From assembly GCA_964419225.1 (NCBI GenBank), contig CAYQPF010000010.1, positions 1 through 64,000 of the forward strand: a stretch of 64,000 bases of DNA. The letters run 5' to 3'. Of this stretch, positions 54,166-63,684 are shown one piece after another; positions within the stretch are counted from its first letter, which is position 1; each line of letters starts with the position of its first letter. Under the pieces are notes generated by a model. It saw only the letters and a program-made list of their open reading frames with translations, was not told where the DNA came from and did no database searches. A program made the position numbers and the translations under genes. This stretch comes from CAYQPF01 sp964419225. Its GTDB lineage: Bacteria > Cloacimonadota > Cloacimonadia > Cloacimonadales > CAYQPF01.

Positions 54166-55905
54166 ATGTTAAGTTATAATGACTGTCTACAAAAACTTGT
54201 TAATTTAGGTAGAGAGCTGAATTATATAACTTATAAGCAGATTAACGATATCCTGCCTGACAGTCCCATCTTTTTGGATAAGATCGATGATATTATATCA
54301 GATCTGACCAAAGAAGGGATAGAGATTATTGATGAGACTCAGAAGAAGATTTCCAAGACCACGATACAGGTAAAGAAGACTGTACAGGTAAAGAAATTTA
54401 AGAACAAGAAGTATTATGATGATCCTGTGAGAATGTATCTGCGAGAGATGGGAAGAGTACCTCTTCTTGATCGTGAAGGCGAAATCAGAATAGCCAAGAA
54501 AATTGAGAGTGCCCAGAAATGGATAAACCAGTATGTGTTTATGTCCGGAAGTACACTCCGGGAAATGTATAATTTCCTGCACAGATACAAAGAGAAGAGA
54601 GTTCGCTTAGACCAGATATTCAAGCTTGATTTCGGAACGATGATGGACAAGAATCAGGATAACAGGGTTATCAATGATTTTAAAGTCATATTGAAGGAAA
54701 CTGAGACGATATTTGATCAGATCGGGGAATATCTGGATACATCAGATCATGATGAGAACGGGTATTTTATTGACCAGGAAGACATTGATAACAAGAGAAA
54801 ACGCATTATCGAGATCTTCAACAGACTGTCTTACAATGAGAAATTAATAAAAAGAATGGTTTACCGTATCCGCAGTTTAGTCGATAGAATTGAGGAGAGT
54901 CAGCAGCAGATAGATGCTTTGGCTCATATCAAGAGATATACTGTCGATGAGATCTGTGCTTATGGACGCAGAGCCAAGAAATCAGATGAGGATTTTGATG
55001 AAGTAAAGAAAGAAACAGATGTTGATCCCAACAACTTCATCGAGACCTTAAGAAAGATCAAAAATGCACGCCGTAAGATTCGCCGTGTGGAATTGGAAAC
55101 CAGAATGACTGCCGACGAAATGATCTTCCTGTTAAAGGAAATCGACCGCGGCGAGAAAATGAAGGAAAAATCCAAGAATGAAATGATCGAAGCCAACGTT
55201 AGATTGGTTATCAGTATAGCTAAAAGATACAACAACAGAGGACTCGACTTTTTGGATCTGATCCAGGAAGGTAATACTGGTTTAATGAGAGCTGTAGATA
55301 AATATGATTACCGTAAAGGCTACAAATTCAGTACATACGCGACCTGGTGGATCAGACAAGCGATCACCAGAGCTATTGCTGATCAGGCCCGTACGATCAG
55401 AGTACCTGTCCATATGATCGAATCTATCAACAAGATCAATCGTACCAGCCGCAGATTAATGCAGAAACTAGGCAGAGAACCTTATCCTGAGGAAATTGCT
55501 GATGCTTTGGATCTGCCGGTTGATAAGATCAAATCGATCATGTCGATTTCCAAGGAACCTGTATCACTCGATAAGCCGATTGGTAATGACAGTGAAGACA
55601 GTATTCTGGGTGATTTTATCGAAGATAAACAAACCATCTCCCCTGAAAGAATGGCGGAAAGAACCCTCCTGAAGAAACAGGTGGATGAGATTTTAAAGAC
55701 TCTCACTACCCGTGAAGAAAGAGTGATCAGACTGCGTTTCGGAATTGATGACGGGTATCATAGAACCCTGGAAGAGGTTGGTAATATCTTTAATGTAACC
55801 AGAGAAAGAATCCGTCAGATAGAAGATAAAGCTCTGAAGAAATTAAGACACCCGACAAGAAGTGCTATTCTGATGAAATTCATCGATAATTTCAATGTGA
55901 AATAG
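54166..55905 (+). CDS. rpoD: Primary RNA polymerase sigma factor
   Basis: The housekeeping sigma-70. Region 1.1 is short (residues 1-70), region 1.2 is [20 protein letters not shown], a non-conserved region of about 190 residues follows, then region 2 ([20 protein letters not shown] + [20 protein letters not shown], and [20 protein letters not shown] with -10 recognition), region 3 and region 4.2 ([20 protein letters not shown]). 579 aa. It is the last gene of the cluster rpsU-yqeY-cvpA-mutS2-dnaG-rpoD, an enlarged macromolecular-synthesis operon. AAAGGAG precedes the ATG. Confidence 0.97.
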   Translation: MLSYNDCLQKLVNLGRELNYITYKQINDILPDSPIFLDKIDDIISDLTKEGIEIIDETQKKISKTTIQVKKTVQVKKFKNKKYYDDPVRMYLREMGRVPLLDREGEIRIAKKIESAQKWINQYVFMSGSTLREMYNFLHRYKEKRVRLDQIFKLDFGTMMDKNQDNRVINDFKVILKETETIFDQIGEYLDTSDHDENGYFIDQEDIDNKRKRIIEIFNRLSYNEKLIKRMVYRIRSLVDRIEESQQQIDALAHIKRYTVDEICAYGRRAKKSDEDFDEVKKETDVDPNNFIETLRKIKNARRKIRRVELETRMTADEMIFLLKEIDRGEKMKEKSKNEMIEANVRLVISIAKRYNNRGLDFLDLIQEGNTGLMRAVDKYDYRKGYKFSTYATWWIRQAITRAIADQARTIRVPVHMIESINKINRTSRRLMQKLGREPYPEEIADALDLPVDKIKSIMSISKEPVSLDKPIGNDSEDSILGDFIEDKQTISPERMAERTLLKKQVDEILKTLTTREERVIRLRFGIDDGYHRTLEEVGNIFNVTRERIRQIEDKALKKLRHPTRSAILMKFIDNFNVK

Positions 55906-55931
55906 GACTAGCGTCCAGCATAAATAATTGA

Positions 55932-55962
55932 AAAGGCGACCCGGAAGGGTCGCCTTTTTTGG
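55932..55962 (+). terminator. Intrinsic terminator of rpoD
   Basis: AAAAGGCGACCC and its inverse GGGTCGCCTTTT form a 12-bp stem around GGAA, followed by TT. Confidence 0.92.
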
Positions 55963-55974
55963 TATGAAGCAAGT

Positions 55975-56034
55975 GTACACAGACTAACACGGACTTACAC
56001 CGACGAACACGGACAAGCGAGGAGATTTGAAGCC
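55975..56034. repeat. ACACGGACT-type intergenic repeat
   Basis: Units ACACAGACTAACACGGACTT, ACACCGACGA and ACACGGACAA end with the tail GAGGAGATTTGAAGCC. It matches copies at 15427, 19031, 44371 and 49947. Confidence 0.7.
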
Positions 56035-56057
56035 AGAGGTTGTTGCTATCTTGAGTA

Positions 56058-56312
56058 TTACTTCTCGAAATACTTACTCCAGGCAGGGCTTTCCTGCATA
56101 CCTTCTTTGGCAGTTCTTTCGGCAGTTGCACGATCAACACCCATGCGGGACATGACAAAATTAGTCATTTTTTCGAAGCGAACTTCAAAAGAATCAAGAT
56201 TTCCCTCTGCATCAGTACAATAACGGCAATACTTATTATCCGGGTTCTGTCCTCCAAAATCCTCAATTGCCTTCATCGGAATTCCACAACTTTCACAAAT
56301 TTTTACCTGCAT
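56058..56312 (-). CDS. Small zinc-ribbon protein (Zn_ribbon_2-like)
   Basis: The 84-aa protein begins with a zinc ribbon, C-x2-C (CESCGIPM) and C-x2-C (YCRYCTDAEGN), and ends with a helical part (FEKMTNFVMSRMGVDRATAE). It resembles the putative zinc-ribbon family PF12674 of unknown function, often found with TetR-type regulators. GGAGGT precedes the ATG. It lies 14 bp after the TetR gene and is likely co-transcribed. Confidence 0.82.
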   Translation of the reverse strand: MQVKICESCGIPMKAIEDFGGQNPDNKYCRYCTDAEGNLDSFEVRFEKMTNFVMSRMGVDRATAERTAKEGMQESPAWSKYFEK

Positions 56313-56326
56313 GATAACCTCCGATT

Positions 56327-56938
56327 TTAATTTTGTTGGCCAATGGCCATAATGTTTGATTGTAAAAAGATCATTTTGAAATGATCGATAATTCTTTCCT
56401 TTTTCTTAAGGATGACTTCATTGCGTTTGCCATAAACATCACGCATACATATGTAATAGAAAATCAAGGAGAAAAAAGCCTCCATTTTAGCTCCGATTTC
56501 CTCAGGTGACCATTGGCTGAGCATTCCCTGAGCGTTCAGAGACAGGTAGAGACAATTACGGATCATCGTCTCCATGGGAATAACTTCGATTTTAATATCC
56601 GGATGAAGATAATCCAGTTCATGATAAAGAATATAGAAAACATCTTCTTTTTGATTGAATAACTCGATGTACTTATCCAATAACTGCAGGGGTTGATGGT
56701 GTTCTTTCTCAAACACAGACAATTCCCTGACAATACCTTTGATCTCATTATAAAGCACTTCAACCACCAGGTTTTCCCTGCTGTAATAATGCACGAAGAT
56801 ACTGCCGTGGGCTACACCTGCAGCTTTGGCAATTTCCTGGGTGCTGGTTTTTTGCACGCCCTTAGCCAGGAACAGTTCTGTAGCTTTGAGGAGAATATTG
56901 TTTCTGGTTTGTAGTTTAGCGTCATCTCTCTTCCCCAT
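56327..56938 (-). CDS. TetR family transcriptional regulator
   Basis: An HTH regulator of 203 aa. N-terminal DNA-binding domain: TRNNILLKATELFLAKGVQK + TSTQEIAKAAGVAHGSIFVH + YYSRENLVVEVLY. The helical ligand domain has no assignable inducer. AGGAGGT at 56945-56951 sets the start at 56938; in-frame starts further up (56971) would overlap the operator. A palindrome in its leader suggests autorepression. The only evident partner is the zinc-ribbon gene downstream. Confidence 0.9.
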   Translation of the reverse strand: MGKRDDAKLQTRNNILLKATELFLAKGVQKTSTQEIAKAAGVAHGSIFVHYYSRENLVVEVLYNEIKGIVRELSVFEKEHHQPLQLLDKYIELFNQKEDVFYILYHELDYLHPDIKIEVIPMETMIRNCLYLSLNAQGMLSQWSPEEIGAKMEAFFSLIFYYICMRDVYGKRNEVILKKKERIIDHFKMIFLQSNIMAIGQQN

Positions 56939-56955
56939 GATTAACCTCCTACTCA

Positions 56956-56971
56956 TTGAGTACTCGCTCAA
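56956..56971. promoter_or_regulatory. Probable TetR-family operator
   Basis: TTGAG-TACTCG-CTCAA contains the perfect 8-bp palindrome GAGTACTC, 18 bp upstream of the TetR gene start. A TTGACA (-35, minus strand) at 56993-56998 places the -10 area (about 56970-56976) next to it, so bound repressor would block the promoter. Confidence 0.5.
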
Positions 56972-57013
56972 CGTAATGTCATACCATTATTTTGTCAAGT
57001 AAGAAAAATAGTT

Positions 57014-57396
57014 TAACTACTCAGGTACTTTTTCGAGAGTAACCACAAATGGCCACAAATAAGAAACGAATGACATAAATAAAATAAAGAGAAGCTTTTA
57101 GGTGTTGGGTGTTAGTTGTTAGGGGAGTAAGAAGCACCAGTGCAGTCACAAAGGATGATCTTTTACAAACGGAGTTAAACCCTGTAGCTTCTCACTCTAT
57201 CAACAATCTTTCTCAGGAGAAGAGCCTGCAGGCTTTTTAGGATAATGACGCAAGCTGCGTCATCTCCCAGAGGAAAGACACTGACAAAAGAATCTGTGAT
57301 CAAGTGGAACATAAAATGCTTTATACGACTTTGTTAATTGAGATGTAAAAAATTAGTTGTTTTCAGGAAAGTAAAATTGCATGAGGAAATAAAAAG
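57014..57396. other. Spacer with a single element end and small hairpins
   Basis: TAACTACTCAGGTAC (57014-57028) is one end of the 5214 element. Next come CCACAAATGGCCACAAATAA, GTGTTGGGTGTTAGTTGTTA, an AGCCTGCAGGCT palindrome followed by five T (about 57225-57242, terminator-like), and ATGACGCAAGCTGCGTCAT (about 57244-57262). No gene seen. Confidence 0.55.
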
Positions 57397-57408
57397 TTGG
57401 AGCGAAAG

Positions 57409-60294
57409 ATGAACAGATTGTATTTAGTTATTGTAATGGTAATGTTGTCAGGATTCTTAAGTGCGTATTTTACACCTTATGAGAATCTGACAAATTCCAA
57501 CGAGAAGACAGGGTTTGATGCGAAGAGTGGGACATGTTTCAGGGGCACTACGACATATGTATGTTATACGAAATTTTCCACAGCAGACAACTTTTCCCGG
57601 TTACTGTATTTAGAAAAGTTTAGAAATGACGGAACCAGGGAAATCATCGAGGTTGATAGTTATGCCAATGCCGAAGGACTGACAGCACCTGTGCTTAATG
57701 TTACTTCGAATGGGAATGTCTTCATCTTTTACACTAAGAAGAATGGGGTTAACGACAAGTTTATTGTATGTGTGGCCAAGATAACACCCTCCAATGCCAT
57801 AAGTTTTCCGGGTTCAGTTGAGGATTATATTAGCGATGTACAAATTACAAGAAGTGAAGATAAAACAAATCTATATTTCAACAATCGAATCTTTAGACAG
57901 CTGTGTTACTATATGTATTACACAGATTCGGAAGTGTTAAATTTGTTTAATAATGCCAATGACGGTAATTTTTATCATAAGTTTTCGGGAAATGATGTTA
58001 TGCAGGGCAGAGTCCATAGCAATTCTGATATTTATTTAATGGATAATGGTGGATGGCCTACTTTTTATGAAGCAGTTACGACAAGCGGTACTTTGAGACA
58101 TATAAACGGAGCTCAAATATTCCCCAATCCACCACCAGGATTTGAAGTTAATGAAGTATTTCAGGATGGTTTTTTGACAAATGTACCCAGAGTTGAGATC
58201 CACAATGAGTCTTCAGAAGTGGTTTATTATTATCCATTTGGACAAAACCCGAGTGCAAACATAGATATTATCAAAGTTGAGATCCAAGGTAGTCAGGCAA
58301 TATTTCAAACCGGAGATATTACGTCACCATTTAGCAAGTGCTTTAAAGTATATGATTCTTTTCCGGATGCTTTACATCCTGACACCCCTATTGGAGATTC
58401 TCTCTGTGTTAACTTTCTTTCTGTTGTAGATACCATTTGGACAAATCCAATACCAATGAATATTCCGACTAATAGTATTATTTATATTCCGGCCACACTT
58501 TGGATCAAGGGGCAAATATCAGGAAAACAGGTTTGGCAATCCAGGGAATCCACTTATATAACAGGGGATATTACTTATTCAGGCACAGAACCCGGACAAA
58601 ATCCCAATGCAAATACAACTGATTATTTCGGGTTAATCTCAGAAATGAGTATTTTTCTGAAGTATAAATACCGCATGAATTCTGAGCCCATATCATATGC
58701 TAACAGTCAGGGTCCGGATGGGGATATTTATCTATACGGAGCTTATGCAGCTTTAGGCAAGGGAAGTACAACAGATCCCAACGGTTGGCGGGAAGATGGT
58801 GTATTCAGTTTTGAGTATCAACATCCGCATGGTTCTGTACCTGACTTCAGAGGGATTTCACCCTTCACAGGTGCCGATACAGTATTCACCAATATTGACC
58901 TGCATAAATATAGGTTTCCACCCACAAACGGTACAGAGTATTGGCAGCATTGGCCTTATACTGCTGATAATGGCACGCCGACCAGTTATCCATATGCTTC
59001 TTTAACTGATTATCCCTGGTATGGTTCAACAGATTGGCCGTGGTACAATCCTGTCTGGCCGGAAAAAAGACCGTTGGACATAAATAATCCCGATCCTGCG
59101 ACAGAGATCGTCTATGAGAGAGGAACCGTGCACATGTTTGGATCTCTCGCACAAATGAAGAAAGGCTTATTATACAGAACAGGGCAAGTGGATGCCTTAA
59201 ATCCTGATCTGGGATCTTGGGGTAATTACCAATACGGCCCGGCACATCCACCTACAGGTTATCAGTTTGATTTCAAATATGATCCAAGACTGGAAAACTC
59301 GCCTCTGCCCTACTTCCCCGGTGTAATGCAGACTAATTGCACATATTATCACCGGACAGTTAATGCGAATGGAATTCAGACAGTAATAGACAGTTTGGCT
59401 AGTGTCAAGGATTATAAGGACTTTATTTGTTCCAAATCAGGAGACCTGGAAGTTCTTCTCTCTATGCATTATGATTCGGACTCGCTTTACTTTTCTGTTT
59501 CCAATGATGGTGGTCTGGTATTCAATGATCATGTCGAATCTTACTTGAATACAAATATTCCTCAGACCAATAAAATCCATGATTTTCAGGTTTGGGGTAA
59601 TAGCGGATACATCCTTTACAGTGAATTTGATAATCCCAGCTTATACATTTTGAAAGTAGATTTCTCCAATTTTAATATGAATCTGATTCTGGTGCAGGCA
59701 TCAGACTATGAGCATCAGGACTTAATGGAAGGAAAGTTCTTTGTTTCAAATACAGGTAAATTGTTGCTTACATTTGGAAGCAGTATCATGCGGATTTATG
59801 AGAATAATGTCTGTTCTGTAATTGCCATACTGCCTGAAACTCAGATAGTGAACAAAAGAGTAAATCTTTCTTTTGATGAAAGTGACTCGGTTTATGTTTT
59901 TATAAGTGGCATAGATTATGAGCAGGGAACTGCTAATCCTGATTATAATGCATTATTGTTTTGCCGTGGCGATCTGGGTGGAATCACACCTAATGCAGAC
60001 AATCAGGTTACTCCTGTTTTGCCCTTGAGTATGGTGAATTATCCCAATCCCTTCAATCCGACTACAATGATTGAAATGAATATTCCCAGTGCAGGGATGA
60101 CCAGTCTGGAGATTTACAACTGCAGGGGTCAGAAGGTGAAAACATTAGTGAATACCAATTTGGGAAGTGGTATCCACAAAGTTGTTTTTGAGGGAAAAAA
60201 TGACCAGGGTAATGTTCTGTCTTCTGGTGTTTACTTTTCCGTGCTAAAGTCTTGCGGTCAAACAACTAAAAGAAAAATGCTGTTGATCAAGTGA
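57409..60294 (+). CDS. Large secreted protein with YPNPFNP-type C-terminal domain
   Basis: 961 aa. The signal peptide (MNRLYLVIVMVMLSGFLSA) is followed by an N-terminal beta-rich part with propeller-like style (about 25-150; FIFYTKKNGVNDKF). A middle region contains long runs rich in Pro/Tyr/Trp (DYPWYGSTDWPWYNPVWP) and a motif LRHINGAQIFPN. A second propeller-like part spans about 640-860 (LEVLLSMHYDSDSLYFSVSN). The sorting-type domain forms the last 85 residues (NYPNPFNPTTMIEMN ... SGVYFSVLKS ... RKMLL). GGAG at 57399-57402 supports ATG 57409; an in-frame TTG at 57397 is rejected. No catalytic motif is recognised. Confidence 0.82.
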   Translation: MNRLYLVIVMVMLSGFLSAYFTPYENLTNSNEKTGFDAKSGTCFRGTTTYVCYTKFSTADNFSRLLYLEKFRNDGTREIIEVDSYANAEGLTAPVLNVTSNGNVFIFYTKKNGVNDKFIVCVAKITPSNAISFPGSVEDYISDVQITRSEDKTNLYFNNRIFRQLCYYMYYTDSEVLNLFNNANDGNFYHKFSGNDVMQGRVHSNSDIYLMDNGGWPTFYEAVTTSGTLRHINGAQIFPNPPPGFEVNEVFQDGFLTNVPRVEIHNESSEVVYYYPFGQNPSANIDIIKVEIQGSQAIFQTGDITSPFSKCFKVYDSFPDALHPDTPIGDSLCVNFLSVVDTIWTNPIPMNIPTNSIIYIPATLWIKGQISGKQVWQSRESTYITGDITYSGTEPGQNPNANTTDYFGLISEMSIFLKYKYRMNSEPISYANSQGPDGDIYLYGAYAALGKGSTTDPNGWREDGVFSFEYQHPHGSVPDFRGISPFTGADTVFTNIDLHKYRFPPTNGTEYWQHWPYTADNGTPTSYPYASLTDYPWYGSTDWPWYNPVWPEKRPLDINNPDPATEIVYERGTVHMFGSLAQMKKGLLYRTGQVDALNPDLGSWGNYQYGPAHPPTGYQFDFKYDPRLENSPLPYFPGVMQTNCTYYHRTVNANGIQTVIDSLASVKDYKDFICSKSGDLEVLLSMHYDSDSLYFSVSNDGGLVFNDHVESYLNTNIPQTNKIHDFQVWGNSGYILYSEFDNPSLYILKVDFSNFNMNLILVQASDYEHQDLMEGKFFVSNTGKLLLTFGSSIMRIYENNVCSVIAILPETQIVNKRVNLSFDESDSVYVFISGIDYEQGTANPDYNALLFCRGDLGGITPNADNQVTPVLPLSMVNYPNPFNPTTMIEMNIPSAGMTSLEIYNCRGQKVKTLVNTNLGSGIHKVVFEGKNDQGNVLSSGVYFSVLKSCGQTTKRKMLLIK

Positions 60295-60414
60295 TCAGCA
60301 TCAAGCATATTTTCTGGTATCATATGCAGGATATTGAGACTATCAGACCTGTAGTCACATGATACGAATTTTAAATAGTGATCAAAGCATGTAACATTGC
60401 CTGCTAAAATGATA

Positions 60415-60452
60415 AAACCGCCATAGTTTATAATCACAAACTATGGCGGTTT
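60415..60452. terminator. Bidirectional terminator between convergent surface-protein genes
   Basis: A perfect 15-bp stem (AAACCGCCATAGTTT at 60415-60429 and its inverse at 60438-60452) with an 8-nt loop lies between two converging genes. T-rich flanks exist on both strands. Confidence 0.85.
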
Positions 60453-60463
60453 GATTAAATGTA

Positions 60464-62380
60464 CTACCTGTTATTCGTTTCTTTGCTTGAGCGTATCAGA
60501 CTTGATCTTCCAGGTTCATCTATTACAGAAGTAACTTTGAAGAATTTTGCTGTAGAAGTAAGAATACTTGTTGTCCAACTGGTTCCTAAAAGAGACCCGG
60601 AATAATCCAGAGCAAAATCAGAATTATTTTCTGAAGAATATACATTATAAGTTGAGGCTCCCTTAACCAGATCCCAGCTCAAAGTCAAAGTACCTTCAGA
60701 AATCTGGATAGTTATATTTCCCGGAATACCATTGGAGAATTCCTGACTGGCAGGAATGCCCCAAACATTATTCGAATTTTTAGCTCTAATGTACAATATA
60801 TGCTCACCACTGGAAACGATTCCGGTTTGAGCAGTAATACTTATATTAAATGACTGGGCCGGACTTAACAGAACTGGTGTGCCCATACCAAACCCTGGAT
60901 CTGTATCAATGAAATATTCCATCGCCACAATATTAGCATTCTGTCCGCCCAAAGCATTGGATATAACACATACCATTTTTCCTTTAGGCATGCCCCACAC
61001 ATTGCTTGAATTTTTGGCTCTGACATATAATTTATGCATTCCAGCACTCAAGGCAGAGGCATTAATGATAGCATTATAATCGACAGTATTCCTGCTGATG
61101 ATTTGAGTTCCATTGCCAAAGCCAGGATCAGTGTCAAAGAAGTATTCAACATTGGTAACATTAGCTGCAGTTCCACCGGCATCTAAATTATTGGGAACGA
61201 AGATAACCTTTGTTTTGGGGATACCCCATTGTCCCGCCTGATTTCTGGCACGAAGGTACAATCTGTGAATACCTTTAGTCAATGTAGAAGCATTGATGAT
61301 AGTATTGATATCGACTGTGTTTCTTGTGACTATCTGGGTTGCACTTCCCAAGCCGGGATCTGTGTCAAAGAAGTATTCAACATTAGTAACATTAGCTACA
61401 GTTCCACCAGCATCTAAAGTATTGGGAACGAAGATAACTTTTGTTTTGGGGATACCCCATTGTCCTGCCTGATTTCTGGCACGAAGGTACAATTTGTGAA
61501 TACCTTTAGTCAATGTGGATGCATTGATAATAGCATCGGTATCGACAGTGTTTCTACTGACTATCTGGGTTGCACTTCCTAAGCCTGGGTCAGTATCAAA
61601 GAAATATTCCAGATTTGTAATGTTGGCAGCAGTTCCCCCGCTTTCCAAATGATAAGGAACAAAGATTGTTCTCTTAATCGGCATACCCCAATTGCCTGCA
61701 GCATTAATTCCGCGAATATAGAGTCTGTGAGTACCTGCGGTTAAAGTTGAAGCATTTAGGATGGCATCGGTACTTACGGTATTTCTGCTGATAATCTGAG
61801 TAGCGTTTCCCAATCCCGGATCAGTGTCGAAGAAATACTCAAAGTTATTAATATTGGCAGCTGATTCACCGGCATCCATTTGTGCTGGAATATAAATTGA
61901 TTTCACACGAGGTAAACCCCAATCTCCGTTATCATTTTTAGCCCGGATATACAATTTATGCACACCTGTGGTTAAGGAAGTTGCATTGATAATGGCATTT
62001 GTATCAACAGTATTACGGCTGAAGACCTGTGTGCCGGCACCAAAACCCGGATCAGTATCAAAGAAGTACTCAATATTATTGATATTGGCAAGTGTTCCAC
62101 CGGCATCTAATTGAGTTGGAACAAAGATATTTTTACAATAGGGTATTCCCCAATTCCCGTCAGATGTTCTGGCCCGGATATATAGTCTATGAATTCCGGG
62201 TGACAGGGAAGATGCATTCAGAATCTGATAATAGTCAACGGTATTCCGGCTTGTAAGAGGAGTAACGAAACCCATACCAGGATCAGCATCAAAGAAATAC
62301 TCTATTTGGTCTATCTCAAGAGCAAGTAAAACACTTGAGAAGAAGAGTAAAATTGTAAGCATGGACAGGCTTTTTTTCAT
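60464..62380 (-). CDS. Secreted protein with seven ~76-residue tandem repeats and an Ig/FN3-like end
   Basis: After a signal peptide (MKKSLSMLTILLFFSSVLLA) come seven repeats of about 76 residues. Each has the order EYFFDTDPG-x-G, then TQ-x2-SRNTVD, IINAS-x-L, G-x-H-x-LY-x-RA-x-N, WG-x-P and FVP. The Asp-rich DTDPG could bind calcium. Repeats 4 and 5 are nearly identical at DNA level (about 61170-61560), showing recent duplication; repeat 7 is more diverged. The final 85 residues look like a fibronectin III-type module (LTLSWDLVKGASTYNVYSS). It lacks a YPNPFNP tail. GGGAGGG precedes the ATG. It is 43 bp after the beta-helix gene, likely the same operon. Confidence 0.85.
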   Translation of the reverse strand: MKKSLSMLTILLFFSSVLLALEIDQIEYFFDADPGMGFVTPLTSRNTVDYYQILNASSLSPGIHRLYIRARTSDGNWGIPYCKNIFVPTQLDAGGTLANINNIEYFFDTDPGFGAGTQVFSRNTVDTNAIINATSLTTGVHKLYIRAKNDNGDWGLPRVKSIYIPAQMDAGESAANINNFEYFFDTDPGLGNATQIISRNTVSTDAILNASTLTAGTHRLYIRGINAAGNWGMPIKRTIFVPYHLESGGTAANITNLEYFFDTDPGLGSATQIVSRNTVDTDAIINASTLTKGIHKLYLRARNQAGQWGIPKTKVIFVPNTLDAGGTVANVTNVEYFFDTDPGLGSATQIVTRNTVDINTIINASTLTKGIHRLYLRARNQAGQWGIPKTKVIFVPNNLDAGGTAANVTNVEYFFDTDPGFGNGTQIISRNTVDYNAIINASALSAGMHKLYVRAKNSSNVWGMPKGKMVCVISNALGGQNANIVAMEYFIDTDPGFGMGTPVLLSPAQSFNISITAQTGIVSSGEHILYIRAKNSNNVWGIPASQEFSNGIPGNITIQISEGTLTLSWDLVKGASTYNVYSSENNSDFALDYSGSLLGTSWTTSILTSTAKFFKVTSVIDEPGRSSLIRSSKETNNR

Positions 62381-62423
62381 GTGACTCCCTCCCTTGGAAG
62401 TTTAATCCTGATGAGAGTTAGAG

Positions 62424-63524
62424 TTAATTTCCGCTTTGAGCCTCAACATGCACATTTAATTGCCCGGTCGGGCTAACAATATAAGGACTTTCAAATACAG
62501 TGATCATAGGCAGGGAGGTGATATACCATTTATCATTGAATGGTGCATCTCCTCCATAAACCCCAATATCCTGTCCATAGATACCTGTACCAATAGCTTG
62601 GGAACCAGAGCAAAGGTGATAATCATAGTTTACAATATCTGTTACAACAGTACTCATCGGCACATTTTGTAAATTTGTGGAAGCTGATGGTCCGGTATAA
62701 CCGAAGCTTCCACTCAGGATATTATACTGGAACTGAGCATATTTTTCAAAATTTTCCATATTGTTAAAGATACAATTAGTAAAAACTGCCCCTGCAGTAC
62801 TAAAATAAACACTTAGTTCAGGTTGGCTTTCGTTAATATTATCATCAATAAACAGCTTATGGTTTGTTGTTTGATTACTGGTGAACACACAGTTATTAAA
62901 GGAAGCAGAAAACACGGGTACTAAATCTCCAAGATGATAATAGGGGCCTGAAACATGGGAATTTGCATATTCTGAAACTGAGTTTTCAAAAATGCAGCCT
63001 GAAAACATTGTTGTTGTATTGCTCCTTAAACTAACCGCTCCATTTTTAATATAACAGCCTAAAACTAAGTTGTTTGTTCTATCTTCTTGAATGTATAAAG
63101 TACTCATATAGTTATACTTCAGAATTGTATTAGAACCTCTAAGCTCAAGAAAGCTAAGGATACGGCAGTTGGAAATTGTACAATTATCTGCATAAAGTGA
63201 AAAATCACCATACAATTCTAATCCGATCAAGGTACTACCTCCAGCACCGGTACTCAGACCAATTCTGATTCTTGTTTTAGGGAAACTCAGATTCCCGGGA
63301 ATGAAACCGCCACCGATGATAGTAAGAGGTTTGGCTAAATAAAAAGTACCATAGTCTGTGGGTGAAGGATATACATAAAGAATGTCTCCGGAATTGGCAG
63401 CAGCATATGCATCAGCAAAGTTGTTGTAATCGCCGATGGAAGGGACATTATTATCGACTTTGATAATGGTTGCGGATAAAGATAATGCAAAAAATGCTAA
63501 CAAAATAATCAATGTGCTTTTCAT
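62424..63524 (-). CDS. Secreted right-handed beta-helix protein
   Basis: 366 aa with a signal peptide (MKSTLIILLAFFALSLSA). The start of the mature part (DNNVPSIGDYNNFADAYAAA + NSGDILYVYPS) followed by repeated short strand-turn units (CTISNCRILSF, GCYIKNGAVSLRSN, FTNCIFNNMENF) is typical of proteins annotated as right-handed parallel beta-helix/pectate-lyase-like. No catalytic residues or YPNPFNP tail are seen. GGAGG precedes the ATG. It is probably the first gene of an operon with the repeat protein. Confidence 0.8.
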   Translation of the reverse strand: MKSTLIILLAFFALSLSATIIKVDNNVPSIGDYNNFADAYAAANSGDILYVYPSPTDYGTFYLAKPLTIIGGGFIPGNLSFPKTRIRIGLSTGAGGSTLIGLELYGDFSLYADNCTISNCRILSFLELRGSNTILKYNYMSTLYIQEDRTNNLVLGCYIKNGAVSLRSNTTTMFSGCIFENSVSEYANSHVSGPYYHLGDLVPVFSASFNNCVFTSNQTTNHKLFIDDNINESQPELSVYFSTAGAVFTNCIFNNMENFEKYAQFQYNILSGSFGYTGPSASTNLQNVPMSTVVTDIVNYDYHLCSGSQAIGTGIYGQDIGVYGGDAPFNDKWYITSLPMITVFESPYIVSPTGQLNVHVEAQSGN

Positions 63525-63552
63525 TTTTTCCTCCAGGATATTAATTTACAAA

Positions 63553-63580
63553 AAAATACTCTTTATTGATAGCTTGTCAA
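63553..63580 (-). promoter_or_regulatory. Promoter of the beta-helix/repeat-protein operon
   Basis: On the minus strand TTGACA (63575-63580), a 16-bp spacer and TATTTT (63553-63558), about 29 bp upstream of the start. Confidence 0.6.
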
Positions 63581-63684
63581 GTTTTTCTTAGGGTTTATGG
63601 GGTTTGAAAAGCAAAAAACTTGACAACAAGTTAATTGGATCTAATATTTTGACATTAAGTGAGCAGAGAATAGAGGTAAAGATG

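Noticed and set aside
60464..62380. Regularly spaced repeats that could suggest a CRISPR array.
   Set aside because: The period is about 230 bp, the repeats are in frame and encode a consistent protein domain.
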